Assembly: GCF_016654115.1 (NCBI RefSeq)
Contig: NZ_JAEQAZ010000114.1
Location: 1-34,520, forward strand
Length of the DNA: 34,520 nucleotides
Direction: 5' to 3'
DNA from: Streptomyces sp. MBT53
Lineage (GTDB): Bacteria > Actinomycetota > Actinomycetes > Streptomycetales > Streptomycetaceae
Of this stretch, positions 14,451 to 23,700 are shown in pieces (position 1 is the first letter of the stretch; every line of letters begins with the position of its first letter). Under the pieces are notes generated by a model that did no database searches, was not told the origin of the DNA, and saw nothing but the letters and a program-made list of their open reading frames with translations. The translations under genes and the position numbers were made by a program.

Positions 14451-15003
14451 TGAGCACCCTTTCGAGCAGTGTCACATCTGGCTGGCCGCCGGCGTTCTCG
14501 TCGCCGCCGGGCTGATGAATGGCGACCAGGCCCGCCTCCGCCAAGTCGGCGACGAGGATCCTGGCCACACCGAGAGGGATCGTCAGGAGGGCCGAGATCT
14601 CGGCCACCGACTTGATCTCCCGGCAGAGGTTGCAGATCCGCTGATGCTCGGGCAACTGGCCCTGCATCTGGTGCGGCTGCGCGGTGGTGTGCACCAGCGC
14701 CTCGATGGCGAGCTGGTAGCGGGGGCGGGTCCGGCCGCCGGTCATGGCGTACGGACGCACCAGGGGGTTGCTCGACGAACCCGCGGGCGCTGCCTCGGGG
14801 GAGCGTCGGTGCGGCTGCACGGGCTGGATGCGCGGCGCCGGCGGCTGGTCGTACGGTGACGGACCGGGGCCCTGCGGGTACTGAGGGTGACGCGGGGAGG
14901 GCGAGGAGGGGAAGTTGTACCGGTTCCCGGAACCGTCGCCCTGCCCCTGGCCGGGGCCGTACGACCAGTTGCCCGAAGACGAACCGCCTGGGGGTGTTGC
15001 CAC
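14431..15003 (-). CDS. cvnC2: Conservon DUF742 protein CvnC (second conservon)
   Basis: 190 residues. The first about 80 are disordered and rich in Pro, Gly, Ser and Gln. The DUF742 domain follows: VRPYAMTGGRTRPRYQLAIE, then PEHQRICNLCRE with a CxxC pair, then a winged-helix-like SVAEISALLTIPLGVARILV, ending LLERVLSGLRKL. DUF742 proteins interact with the CvnA/CvnB/CvnD partners in conservons. The N-terminal extension is about 58 residues longer than in CvnC1 and is the main difference between the two. It overlaps cvnD2 by 20 bp, so translation is coupled. Confidence 0.92.
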   Translation of the reverse strand: MATPPGGSSSGNWSYGPGQGQGDGSGNRYNFPSSPSPRHPQYPQGPGPSPYDQPPAPRIQPVQPHRRSPEAAPAGSSSNPLVRPYAMTGGRTRPRYQLAIEALVHTTAQPHQMQGQLPEHQRICNLCREIKSVAEISALLTIPLGVARILVADLAEAGLVAIHQPGGDENAGGQPDVTLLERVLSGLRKL

Positions 15004-15097
15004 TTTCTCCTCCTCCGACTGTGCCGGGCACCCATCAATGTGGAGCCGCGTCCCGAAACCTTATGGCCTCGGGACGCCAAAACGCACCGTCCGCTGG

Positions 15098-15520
15098 TTA
15101 GTTGAGAAGGCTCCCCTGGAGCTCTGCTCGAAGATCCGGGGTCAGGACCGTGCCCGCGCGGTCCACCAGAAGGGCCATCTCGTACCCAATGAGGCCGATG
15201 TCCGCCTCGGGGTGTGCGAGAACCGCGAGTGAGGAACCGTCGGACACGGACATGATGAAGAGGAATCCCCGCTCCATCTCCACAACCGTCTGGTTCACGC
15301 TGCCGCCCTCGAAGATGCGCGAGGCACCGGCGGTGAGGGAGGTAAGACCCGACGCTACGGCCGCCAGCTGGTCGGCACGGTCACGCGGGAAACCTTCGGA
15401 CATCGCCAGAAGGAGTCCGTCGGCGGAGACCACCACCGTGTGGGAGACACCGGGGGTGTTGTCCACGAAGTTGGTGATCAACCAGTTCAGGTTCTGCGCC
15501 GCCTGGCTCATCGGGCTCAC
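15098..15520 (-). CDS. cvnB2: Conservon roadblock/LC7 protein CvnB (second conservon)
   Basis: Roadblock/LC7-fold protein of 140 residues, a family that regulates small GTPases and is the likely partner of CvnD. Landmarks are NLNWLITNFVDNTPGVSHT, VVVSADGLLLAMSEGFPRD and FLFIMSVSDGSSLAVLAHP. The GTG at 15520 (VSPMSQAAQ) is preferred over the ATG at 15511, because GGAG of the upstream AGGAG lies 7 bases from the GTG but 16 from the ATG. The paralogous cvnB1 shows the same arrangement with TTG. The start lies one base after the cvnA2 stop, so the two are probably translationally coupled. Confidence 0.92.
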   Translation of the reverse strand: MSPMSQAAQNLNWLITNFVDNTPGVSHTVVVSADGLLLAMSEGFPRDRADQLAAVASGLTSLTAGASRIFEGGSVNQTVVEMERGFLFIMSVSDGSSLAVLAHPEADIGLIGYEMALLVDRAGTVLTPDLRAELQGSLLN

Positions 15521-15521
15521 A

Positions 15522-18500
15522 CTAACGCTCCTGGTTGTAGGTGCTGTCAGAGCCGAAACCCTGACCGTTCGTTTCACTTCCCGCACTGCGACCCCGCTGG
15601 ACGCCGCGGCGCAGGTTGCTGAGCCTGCCCCGGATGTCCTCGGGAGCGCGGGAGACCTGGGGGCCGCCCTGAGGGGTGCTCTCGGCGGTGCCCTCGACCA
15701 GGTTGGCCTTGGGTACCCGCCTCGGCAGGCCGGAGGAGGTGACCCCGCCGGCCTTCGGCTTCTTCAGCGCCGAGGCCTGCTGCCACCGCTCGTCGTTCGC
15801 CGAGCGCCAGTCCACGGTCCCGGTGCTGCCGTTGGCGCTGCCGTTTCCGTTCGCGGTGCCGTTCGCCGTACCGAAGATGTTGGTGCTGCTCTCCGGGGCG
15901 GAGGCCGACGACTCCTGGCGCGCGGGCTGCGAACCGTTGGTGCCTTTCGCGGCCGAACCGCGGCGCGGCAGCCCGGCGTCGGTCAGCGCGTGGACAGCCG
16001 AGGGGGCCGGTCCCGGACGGTCGAAGCCTACGTGATCCCGCTCACTCACGTCAGCGGCCTGCGAAGGTTCCGGTTCCGGAGCGTACTGGTCCGGGTAACC
16101 GTTGCGGTAACCGTCCTGCTGCGGCCAGTCGTCCTGATAGGACGGCTCTTCGAAGCCCGGATACGTCTCCGGGGCCACGGAGTGCGCCGACGCGTGCTCC
16201 TCCTGCACCGGCTCCGCATACCCGGGCTCCGGGTATCCGCCGTTGGCCGCGAAGGAGTCGGCGAAGGTGTCGTTCTGCGTCCCGTTGCCGTTCGGCGCGA
16301 AGTACTGCTCGTCGTAAGCGGGCTGAAGCGGCTCGTCGTACGACGTCTGCTGCTGCTCCTCGTACGTCTGCTGCCCGTTGTACGCCGTCGGCTGCTCCTG
16401 GTACGCCTGCTGCCCGTTCTCGGCGTACGGCTGCTGCTGGGGCTCCTCGAACTCGGCGAACTCCTGGTAGGTGCCCGCCTCCAGGGCCTCCTGGCCCGGC
16501 TTCTGGGACTCCAGGGCCGCCCGGCGCTCCTCGCGCATCAGCGAGCGGCCGACCGGGTCGAGCTCGCGGATGTCGTCCGGCACCTCGGGGTAGCGGGTGT
16601 CGTCGAAGCCGAGCTCGGCGGCCGTGAGCGGGGCGCGGTTGAAGTCCTCGCCCTGGTACTGCGGCTGCTCCGGCATGATCTGCGAGACGGTGAACTCGTC
16701 GCGCTGGAGCTGCTGTTCGCCACCGCCACCGTGGGTGATCGCGTCGGGCAGCATGACCAGCGAGGTGGTGCCGGCCTGCTCGCCCGAGGGGCGGAGCTGG
16801 ACGCGGATGCCGTGCCGGTCGGAGAGGCGGCCGACCACGAACAGGCCCATGCGCTGGGAGATCGCGACGTCCACGGTCGGCGGGTTGGCCAGCTTGTGGT
16901 TGATGTCCGCGAAGTCCTCGGCGGTGAGGCCGATGCCCTTGTCGTGGATCTCGATCATCACGCGGCCGTCGGGGAGACGGGTCGCGGTGACGCGGACCTT
17001 GGTCTGCGGGGAGGAGAACGTCGTCGCGTTCTCCAGCAGCTCGGCGAGCAGGTGCACGAGGTCGGTGACCGCGCGGCCGTGGATCTCGGCCTCCGGGACA
17101 CCCGACAGCTCGATGCGCTCGTACTGCTCCACCTCGGAGGAGGCGGCGCGCAGTACGTCGACCAGCGGGACCGGCTGGTCCCAGCGGCGGCCGGGCTCCT
17201 CGCCGGCGAGCACGAGGAGGTTCTCGCCGTTGCGGCGCATACGGGTCGCGAGGTGGTCCAGGCGGAAGAGGTTCTCCAGCTGGTCCGGGTCGGCCTCGTT
17301 GTTCTCCAGGTCGGTGATCAGGGTCAGCTGGCCCTCGATCAGGGACTGGTTGCGGCGCGAGAGGTTGGTGAAGATCGCGTTGATGTTGCCCCGCAGGAGG
17401 GCCTGCTCGGCGGCCAGTCGTACGGCCTCACGGTGGACCTGGTCGAAGGCTCTCGCGACTTCGCCGATCTCGTCCGTGGTGCTGATGGGGATCGGCTGCA
17501 CGCGGGTGTCCACCCGGCCGGGGTCGGTGCGCGAGAGCTGGTCGACCAGCATCGGCAGCCGCTGCTCGGCGATGCCGAAGGCCGCGTTGCGCAGCTGGCG
17601 CATCGAGCGGCTCATCTGGCGGGCGACCGCGCCGGCGAGGATGAAGGCGAGGAGCAGGGCGACGACGACGGCGGCACCGGTGATGATGGCGTCACGCTTG
17701 GCGTTGTTCGCGATGTCCGAGGCCTCGCTCACCGCGATGTCGGCCTTGTCCTCCTCGATCTTGCGGTACGCCTCGTACTTGAGGGTCGTGCCCGCCCACC
17801 AGTTCTGCGCGGTGATGCCCTGCTGGGCAAGGGCGTCACGCGCCGCGATGTCGGTGGTGTCCAGCTGCGACATGGCCGTGACCGTTTTGATCGCGCTCGG
17901 CGGCGGCACATACGTCTTGCCGGCGGCCTTCGCCTGCGCGGCGGCCTGCTTGACCAGGGCCGTGCCGTCGGTCTGCACCTTCGTCAGGGCGGTGTTCAGC
18001 TTCGCGATGTCCGCGTCCGTACCACCGGCCTGGTACTCCTGGATGGCGATGCCCTCCAGGTAGGCGTACGAGGTGAGGGCGGTGCGCTGGGTGGCCAGGC
18101 TGTTCGCGTCGGGGCCGGGGTTGATCAGCAGGTGGGTGCCGATGGAGCGCTCCAGGGAGAGCGCGCCCTTGGCCAGCGCGATGGCGTAGACCGAGCGGCC
18201 GTAGCTGGTGATGTTGCCGGTGCCGAGGCCCAGTTCGTTGGAGAACTCCAGGAGCGGGTGCTCCAGGTTGACGTAGCTCTCCTCGGTCTGGACGCCCTTC
18301 ATCTTGGAGGTGTAGGCGTTGGCCCGGACCGTCTGCAGCGACGGCTCCACTTTGCGGAAGCGGCTGAGGCGGCGCTCCAGGCCCGGGGAGTCCGGCATGT
18401 TCTGCACGGCCTTGTCGAAGACGTCGGCCGCGTCGTCGGTGGCCTTGCGGGCCGCCACGACGGTCGCGTTCTTCTGGCCCTTGCCCTCCAGCAGCGGGGC

Positions 18501-18836
18501 GGCGGTCACGTCACGCTCGTTGGTGACCGCGTTGCTGTAGGTCAGCGCGGCCTGCACCACGCGGGCGGTCTTCTCCGCGTCCTCGGCGTTCTGCCAGGTG
18601 TCGATCGAGCTCTTGACCTGGAAGCCGCCCATGATGAGGCCGACGCCCACGGGTATGAGCAGGATCGCGTTCAGCCGGGTCGGCACCCGCCAGTTGCGGG
18701 GCGAGAAACGGCCCCCGCTGGGAGGGGGTGGTGCCGAGGGCTCCGAGCCTGGCACAGGGGCGGGCGCCGCTCCGCGCGGCGGCGGGGTGAAGTTGCCCCG
18801 GGCCGACGGCTCGGGACCGTTCTTGCTTCGCCTCAC
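15522..18836 (-). CDS. cvnA2: Conservon sensor histidine kinase-like protein CvnA (second conservon)
   Basis: About 1,104 residues from GTG 18836 (GGAAGG 11 bases upstream). Order: Pro-rich cytoplasmic head (1-50); TM1 about 55-73; extracytoplasmic nitrate/nitrite-sensing-like helical domain about 75-380; TM2 about 383-405; HAMP about 405-465; a dimerisation-type helix with FRLDHLATRMRRNGENL near 527; HATPase domain with N box ELLENATTFSS (600-610), DKGIG (632) and GLFVVGRLSDRHGI (664). A 400-residue low-complexity tail rich in Gln, Glu and Tyr follows, ending in a conserved motif (SGLPRRVPKANLVEGT, APEDIRGRLSNLRRG). It is the membrane receptor of the conservon. A linked response regulator is absent, as is usual for this family. 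Confidence 0.93.
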   Translation of the reverse strand: MRRSKNGPEPSARGNFTPPPRGAAPAPVPGSEPSAPPPPSGGRFSPRNWRVPTRLNAILLIPVGVGLIMGGFQVKSSIDTWQNAEDAEKTARVVQAALTYSNAVTNERDVTAAPLLEGKGQKNATVVAARKATDDAADVFDKAVQNMPDSPGLERRLSRFRKVEPSLQTVRANAYTSKMKGVQTEESYVNLEHPLLEFSNELGLGTGNITSYGRSVYAIALAKGALSLERSIGTHLLINPGPDANSLATQRTALTSYAYLEGIAIQEYQAGGTDADIAKLNTALTKVQTDGTALVKQAAAQAKAAGKTYVPPPSAIKTVTAMSQLDTTDIAARDALAQQGITAQNWWAGTTLKYEAYRKIEEDKADIAVSEASDIANNAKRDAIITGAAVVVALLLAFILAGAVARQMSRSMRQLRNAAFGIAEQRLPMLVDQLSRTDPGRVDTRVQPIPISTTDEIGEVARAFDQVHREAVRLAAEQALLRGNINAIFTNLSRRNQSLIEGQLTLITDLENNEADPDQLENLFRLDHLATRMRRNGENLLVLAGEEPGRRWDQPVPLVDVLRAASSEVEQYERIELSGVPEAEIHGRAVTDLVHLLAELLENATTFSSPQTKVRVTATRLPDGRVMIEIHDKGIGLTAEDFADINHKLANPPTVDVAISQRMGLFVVGRLSDRHGIRVQLRPSGEQAGTTSLVMLPDAITHGGGGEQQLQRDEFTVSQIMPEQPQYQGEDFNRAPLTAAELGFDDTRYPEVPDDIRELDPVGRSLMREERRAALESQKPGQEALEAGTYQEFAEFEEPQQQPYAENGQQAYQEQPTAYNGQQTYEEQQQTSYDEPLQPAYDEQYFAPNGNGTQNDTFADSFAANGGYPEPGYAEPVQEEHASAHSVAPETYPGFEEPSYQDDWPQQDGYRNGYPDQYAPEPEPSQAADVSERDHVGFDRPGPAPSAVHALTDAGLPRRGSAAKGTNGSQPARQESSASAPESSTNIFGTANGTANGNGSANGSTGTVDWRSANDERWQQASALKKPKAGGVTSSGLPRRVPKANLVEGTAESTPQGGPQVSRAPEDIRGRLSNLRRGVQRGRSAGSETNGQGFGSDSTYNQER

Positions 18837-19237
18837 TCGACCAACAACCTTCCGGCGGTCGGCACCTATCCTCGTGCCGCAGTGTCTCAGGCCCGTCAAC
18901 GGACTCTGACTATCAGTACGTCGTTGACTATTGGGCAGTTCAGGCATTCCAGCACGTCAGCCTGCGCGATTCCAAACAGTCGGAACGGCGGATTCCAAGT
19001 GATGTAAGTCCCAGATAAAACGGTCATAAAGAGCGAGCCCCGCCAAAAGGCGAGGCTTTGTTAGCGCAGTGACACCGGATGACCGCGACGCGTTGCCGTA
19101 ACACCCGATTCCACTGCCGAAACGTTATGAACACCGGGGCCGACCGTGTCAAAAGGCACAGCCGGCTCCAGGGCGTCTACGACAACTGCCGTATGGCGCT
19201 GCCGACTTGAGAACTGCATGTCGAGGCCCGCCGACAG
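18837..19237. other. Intergenic region between the two conservons
   Basis: 400 bp separating the cvnD1 stop from the cvnA2 start. It holds the terminator-like hairpin at 19036-19057 and, between it and cvnA2, the presumed cvn2 promoter. On the minus strand TTGGAATC occurs twice (around 18970 and 18993). GATAGT near 18909-18914 could be a -10, but no matching -35 stands out. A plus-strand frame crossing here is an artefact of the GC bias. The AT content is a little higher than in the flanking genes. Confidence 0.5.
19036..19057 (-). terminator. cvn1 operon terminator hairpin
   Basis: On the minus strand AGCCTCGCC-TTTT-GGCGGGGCT forms a 9-bp stem with one G-U pair; on the plus strand the same position is a C-A mismatch, so the stem favours minus-strand transcripts. 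It lies about 180 bases after the cvnD1 stop and is followed by CGCTCTTTATGACCGTTTT. It probably separates cvn1 from cvn2 transcription. Confidence 0.7.
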
Positions 19238-19813
19238 CTACCGGAGTCGGGCCATCAGCGCGTGCTCGACCAGCGTGATCAGCGCACTCTTGGCGTCCGA
19301 GCGGTGCCGGGCGTCGGTCGTGATGATCGGTGCGTCCGGCCCGATCTGCAGGGCCTCGCGCACCTCCTCCGGGTTGTACGGCTGGTGGCCGTCGAAACCG
19401 TTGAGGGCTATGACAAAAGGCAGCCCGCTGTTCTCGAAGTAGTCGACCGCCGGGAAGCAGTCGGCGAGACGGCGGGTGTCGACCAGGACGACGGCGCCGA
19501 TCGCGCCGCGCACCAGGTCGTCCCACATGAACCAGAAACGGTCCTGACCCGGCGTACCGAAGAGGTACAGGATCAGGTCCTGGTCCAGGGTGATACGGCC
19601 GAAGTCCATGGCCACCGTGGTGGTGGTCTTGTCCCCGGTGTGGGTGAGGTCGTCGATGCCCGCCGAGGCGGACGTCATGACGGCCTCCGTGCGCAGCGGG
19701 TTGATCTCCGAGACGGCACCCACGAACGTGGTCTTGCCGACGCCGAAGCCACCCGCCACCACGATCTTCGCGGAGGTGGTCGCCCGCCCTCCGTCAGAGC
19801 TTGCGAAGTCCAC
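19238..19813 (-). CDS. cvnD1: Conservon small GTPase-like protein CvnD (first conservon)
   Basis: 191 residues, nearly identical to CvnD2 beyond its N-terminal dozen residues. The P-loop GGFGVGKTTF, GTPGQDRFWFMW and NGFD are all kept; differences such as NGFDGHQPYNPEEV versus NGFDGQQPYNPDEV are conservative. The start overlaps cvnC1 by 20 bp, exactly as in the second conservon, so gene overlap as well as protein sequence was preserved after duplication. It probably switches between nucleotide states under control of CvnB/CvnA. Confidence 0.93.
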   Translation of the reverse strand: MDFASSDGGRATTSAKIVVAGGFGVGKTTFVGAVSEINPLRTEAVMTSASAGIDDLTHTGDKTTTTVAMDFGRITLDQDLILYLFGTPGQDRFWFMWDDLVRGAIGAVVLVDTRRLADCFPAVDYFENSGLPFVIALNGFDGHQPYNPEEVREALQIGPDAPIITTDARHRSDAKSALITLVEHALMARLR

Positions 19814-20192
19814 TGAGCACCCTTTCGAGCAGCGTCACGTCCGGTGCGCCGCCGTTGTTCTCGTCGCCGCCCGGCTGGTGGATGGCCACCAGTCCGGCCT
19901 CGGCGAGGTCCGCGACGAGGATCCGCGCCACACCGAGCGGCATGGCGAGGAGTGCCGACACCTCCGCGACCGACTTGACCTCACGGCACAGGTGGCAGAT
20001 GCGCTGGTGCTCAGGGAGCAGTCCCATCAGCGCTGCCGGGTCGGCCGTGGTGCTGATCAGTGCCTCGATGGCGAGCTGATAGCGCGGCCGGGTCCGGCCG
20101 CCGGTCATCGCGTACGGACGTACCAGCGGCTGGTCGCCCTCGTCCCCGTACGGCTCGGCGTACGGATCATGAGAGGCGGTGGGCGGGGTCAT
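19794..20192 (-). CDS. cvnC1: Conservon DUF742 protein CvnC (first conservon)
   Basis: 132 residues: a short acidic head (MTPPTASHDPYAEPYGDEGD), then the DUF742 core PLVRPYAMTGGRTRPRYQL, RICHLCRE with CxxC, SVAEVSALLAMPLGVARILV and the invariant end LLERVLSGLRKL. It lacks the Pro/Gly-rich N-terminal extension of CvnC2. A gap of 111 bp separates it from cvnB1 upstream, and it overlaps cvnD1 by 20 bp. Confidence 0.92.
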   Translation of the reverse strand: MTPPTASHDPYAEPYGDEGDQPLVRPYAMTGGRTRPRYQLAIEALISTTADPAALMGLLPEHQRICHLCREVKSVAEVSALLAMPLGVARILVADLAEAGLVAIHQPGGDENNGGAPDVTLLERVLSGLRKL

Positions 20193-20303
20193 GAATCCTC
20201 CGGGCGGGACAGCAAGTCGGTCGGGCTAGCCGTCTGACAGGGCCGGTGGGGGGATTGTGGCGGCCGGACGGTGATTTGGTGAGACGGGTGGTGCCGGGGC
20301 CGG

Positions 20304-20726
20304 TCAGTGAAGCAGACTGCCCTGGAGTTCGGCGCGCAGGTCCGGCGTGAGGACCGCCCCCGCACGGTCGACGAGCAGTGCCATCTCGTAGCCGACGAGG
20401 CCGATGTCGCACTCGGGATGCGCGAGCACCGCCAGCGACGAACCGTCCGAGACGGACATGAGGAAGAGGAACCCTCGCTCCATCTCCACTACGGTCTGCG
20501 CCACATCGCCGCCCTCGAAGATTCGGGAAGCCCCGGCCGTCAGCGAGGTCAACCCGGATGCCACGGCCGCGAGTTGGTCGGCGCGGTCGCGCGGGAAGCC
20601 TTCCGACATGGCCAGAAGGAGTCCGTCGGCGGATACGACGACGGTGTGGGACACACCGGGGGTGTTGTCCACGAAGTTGGTTATCAACCAGTTGAGGTTC
20701 TGTGCCGCCTGGCTCATCTGGCTCAA
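20304..20726 (-). CDS. cvnB1: Conservon roadblock/LC7 protein CvnB (first conservon)
   Basis: 140-residue roadblock/LC7 protein, nearly identical to CvnB2 from AAQNLNWLITNFVDN onward. The start is taken as TTG 20726, directly abutting the cvnA1 TAG, because GGAG lies 6 bases upstream of it. The ATG nine bases further in (20717) would have a spacing of 15, which is poor. TTG starts are rare, but the same layout in cvnB2 uses GTG. It likely links the CvnA receptor to the CvnD GTPase. Confidence 0.9.
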   Translation of the reverse strand: MSQMSQAAQNLNWLITNFVDNTPGVSHTVVVSADGLLLAMSEGFPRDRADQLAAVASGLTSLTAGASRIFEGGDVAQTVVEMERGFLFLMSVSDGSSLAVLAHPECDIGLVGYEMALLVDRAGAVLTPDLRAELQGSLLH

Positions 20727-23700
20727 CTAACGCTCCTGCTGGTGAGTGGGGCTGGGGAAGCTGCCGGTCTGGCCGGTACCCGTACCGGCCTGGCGGCCCT
20801 GTGCGATGCCCCGACGGAGATTGGTCAGCCGGCCGCGTACGTCATCAGGCGCACGCGAGACCTGCGGACCGGTTTGGTGCTGTTGCTGCTGAGCCGTGCC
20901 CGGGACGAGGTTCGCCCTGGGCACCCGGCGCGGCAGGCCGGAGGTGGTGACGCCGCCCGCGGCCGGTTGCCGTACGCGCTCCGCCTGCCGAACGAGATCG
21001 TCGTTCGGCGAGCTGCGCCAGGTACCGCCCGTGGGACGCTGAGGGGGTGTCGCCGGAGCCTGCGGTGCCTGCGGCTGCGGGGCGGGCGCGGAGCCGTTGC
21101 TCTGGCTCTGCGCTTCCGCCTGCTGGCCGTGGAACCAGTTGGTCTCCAGCGTGTCGTACAGCGGCGTCCTGCCGTCACCGGGACCCGTGGCAGGCGGCAA
21201 CGCCTCGGGCTCCTGGCGGGTGGGACGCTGCGGGGCGGGCGGACGCGCGGTGCCGAAGTCGGCGCCGTTGCGGTTCCCGTTGACCTGCGGACGGTCGAAC
21301 TGCCCGGTGTTCCCGGGGTTCTGACGGCCCGGCAGATTGTGCTGACCGGTGGACCCGTTGTCAAAACCGGGAGTCGCGAACTGGCCGGTGGAGCTGCCGT
21401 CGTAGGCCTGCGGGACGGCGAACTGTCCCGTGTTGGCCGGGTTCGACGGGTTGTTGGCCGGGCTGTTCGGGGAGCCGAAGACGTCCGAGCGGACGAACTG
21501 GCCGCCGTTCTGCTGCGAGTTGGAACCAGGACGCGGGGTGTCGAAGTCCTGCCGCGGGAACTGGCCGTTGGACTGCGACCCGTTGGCGCCCGGACGCGGG
21601 AACTGGCCCGTGTTCTGGGACCCGTTGACGTTCGGCCGGGGGAAGGAACCCGTGTCCTGCGGTCCGCCCGCACCGGGGCGCGGGAAGGAGCCGGTGTCCT
21701 GCGGTCCGCTGGTGCCCGGGCGCGGGAACTGCCTGCTGTCCTGCGCGTCCATGCGGGGGATCGCCGGCATCTCCTGCGTGCCGGGGCCCTGACGGTCGTC
21801 GATGCGCGGCATCCGGGAGGTCTGCTCGGCGTCGCGCTCGTCGTGACCGCGCGGGGCGTCGAGGTTGCCGCGGCCCAGCGGGGGCTGCGCGTTCTCGTCG
21901 CTCCAGCTGGGGCGCTGGTTGTTGCCGCCGGGCAGCTCGGCCCGCGCACCACCGCGCGGCGGGAGCTGCGGCTGACGCCCACGGCGCCGGCCACCGCCGC
22001 GGGGCGGCTCGGGCTCGTTGTTCGCACGCTGCGGGGGAACCCCGCCGTTCTGCTGCTGCGGAGGCGTCCCGCCGAAGGCGTCCTGACGTCCGTCACCGAA
22101 GCCCTGCGGGGCACCCGTACCGGCCGCCTGCAGGCCCTGGGGGGCGCCCGGAGCCTGGCCGAAGAGACCGGCACCGGAACCGGCCGCCGGACGGCCCTGC
22201 GGCGCAGAGGGACCCTGCGGCCCACGCGCACCGCCGGGAGCACCCGGGCCACCGGGACCACCCGGACGTCCACCGCCCGCACCGGGCAGCGCGGCCCGCG
22301 GGCCCTGACCGGAACCGACCTGGCCGCGCGGAGCGGCACCGGCACCGAGCAGTCCGCCGTTCGCCGGAGCGCCCGCGCCGACGGCGGAGCCGCCCTGACC
22401 GTTGCCCCGGCGGGCCGCACCGGCACCGGCGGCGGCAGCCGCCGCATCGACAGCGGGCTGGCCCTGCTTGCCCGGAGCGGGCTTCTTGCCGCCCTGGGCG
22501 ACATCGACCGGGAGCATGACCAGCGCGGTCGTACCACCGGAGTCGGAGGGGCGCAGCTGGATGCGGATGCCGTGACGCTGGGACAGCCGGCCGACCACGA
22601 AGAGGCCCATGCGGCGGGAGACCGAGACGTCCACGGTGGGCGGCGAGGCGAGCCGCTCGTTGATCGCCGCGAGGTCCTCGGGGGAGAGGCCGATACCGGT
22701 GTCGTGGATCTCGATCAGGACGCGGCCGTCGGGCAGCGCGTGACCGGTGACCTTGACCTTGGTCTGCGGCGAGGAGAACGAGGTCGCGTTCTCCAGCAGC
22801 TCTGCGAGCAGGTGCACGAGGTCGTTGACCACGCGGCCGGCCACTTCGGTGGTCGGCACGGAGGACAGCTCGATGCGCTCGTACTGCTCCACCTCGGAGG
22901 CAGCGGCGCGGAGCACGTCGACCAGCGGGACCGGACGGGTCCAGCGGCGGCCGGGCTCTTCACCGGCGAGAACGAGAAGGTTCTCACCGTTACGGCGCAT
23001 GCGGGTCGCGAGGTGGTCGAGCTTGAAGAGGGAGGACAGCTGGTCCGGGTCGGCCTCGCGGGACTCCAGCTCGGAGATGAGCGAGAGCTGACGCTGGATG
23101 AGGCCCTGGGAGCGGCGCGAGAGGTTGGTGAACATCGCGTTGACGTTGCCCCGCAGGAGGGCCTGCTCGGCGGCGAGGCGGACCGCCTCGCGGTGCACGT
23201 CGTCGAAGGCCGCGGCCACCTGGCCGATCTCGTCCCGGGAGTGCACACCGACCGACTCCACGGACGTGTCGACGTCCTGCGGGTCGGACTCGGAGAGCTG
23301 CTTGACCAGCTCGGGCAGCCGGTCCTGGGCGACCTTGTTGGCGGTCTCCTGGAGCCGGCGCAGCGAGCGGATCATGGACCGGGCGATGACGAAGGCGCCG
23401 ACGAGGGAGACACCGAGCACGAGCAGGATCAGCGCACCGGAGATGATCGCCTCGCGCTCGGAGGCGGAGCGCAGCTCGCGGGCCTTCTGCTCCATGTCCT
23501 CAAGGAGCGTGTGCTCGATCTTCTTCATCTGCTCGATCTTGGTCGAGCTGTCGTCTATCCAGTCCTTGTACGACCGCTTGTCCTGCGAGGCCAGGCCGTT
23601 CGTGTTGGCGAGGGCGCGCTCCGCGTACTTGTCCGCGGCGTCGATCGTGGCGTTGCCGTCCTCGATGGGCTGGATGAGCTGCTCGGCACCCTGGTCGCCG

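Noticed and set aside
15102..19007. 1,301-residue open frame on the plus strand opposite cvnA2/cvnB2
   Set aside because: It is the complement of well-supported domains; the translation is Val/Leu/Arg/Gly-rich low complexity without motifs, an artefact of GC-biased third positions.
21281..21740. Regular repeats in the CvnA1 tail considered as a CRISPR array
   Set aside because: The unit is about 42 bp, keeps the reading frame, encodes a degenerate peptide repeat and has no unique spacers.
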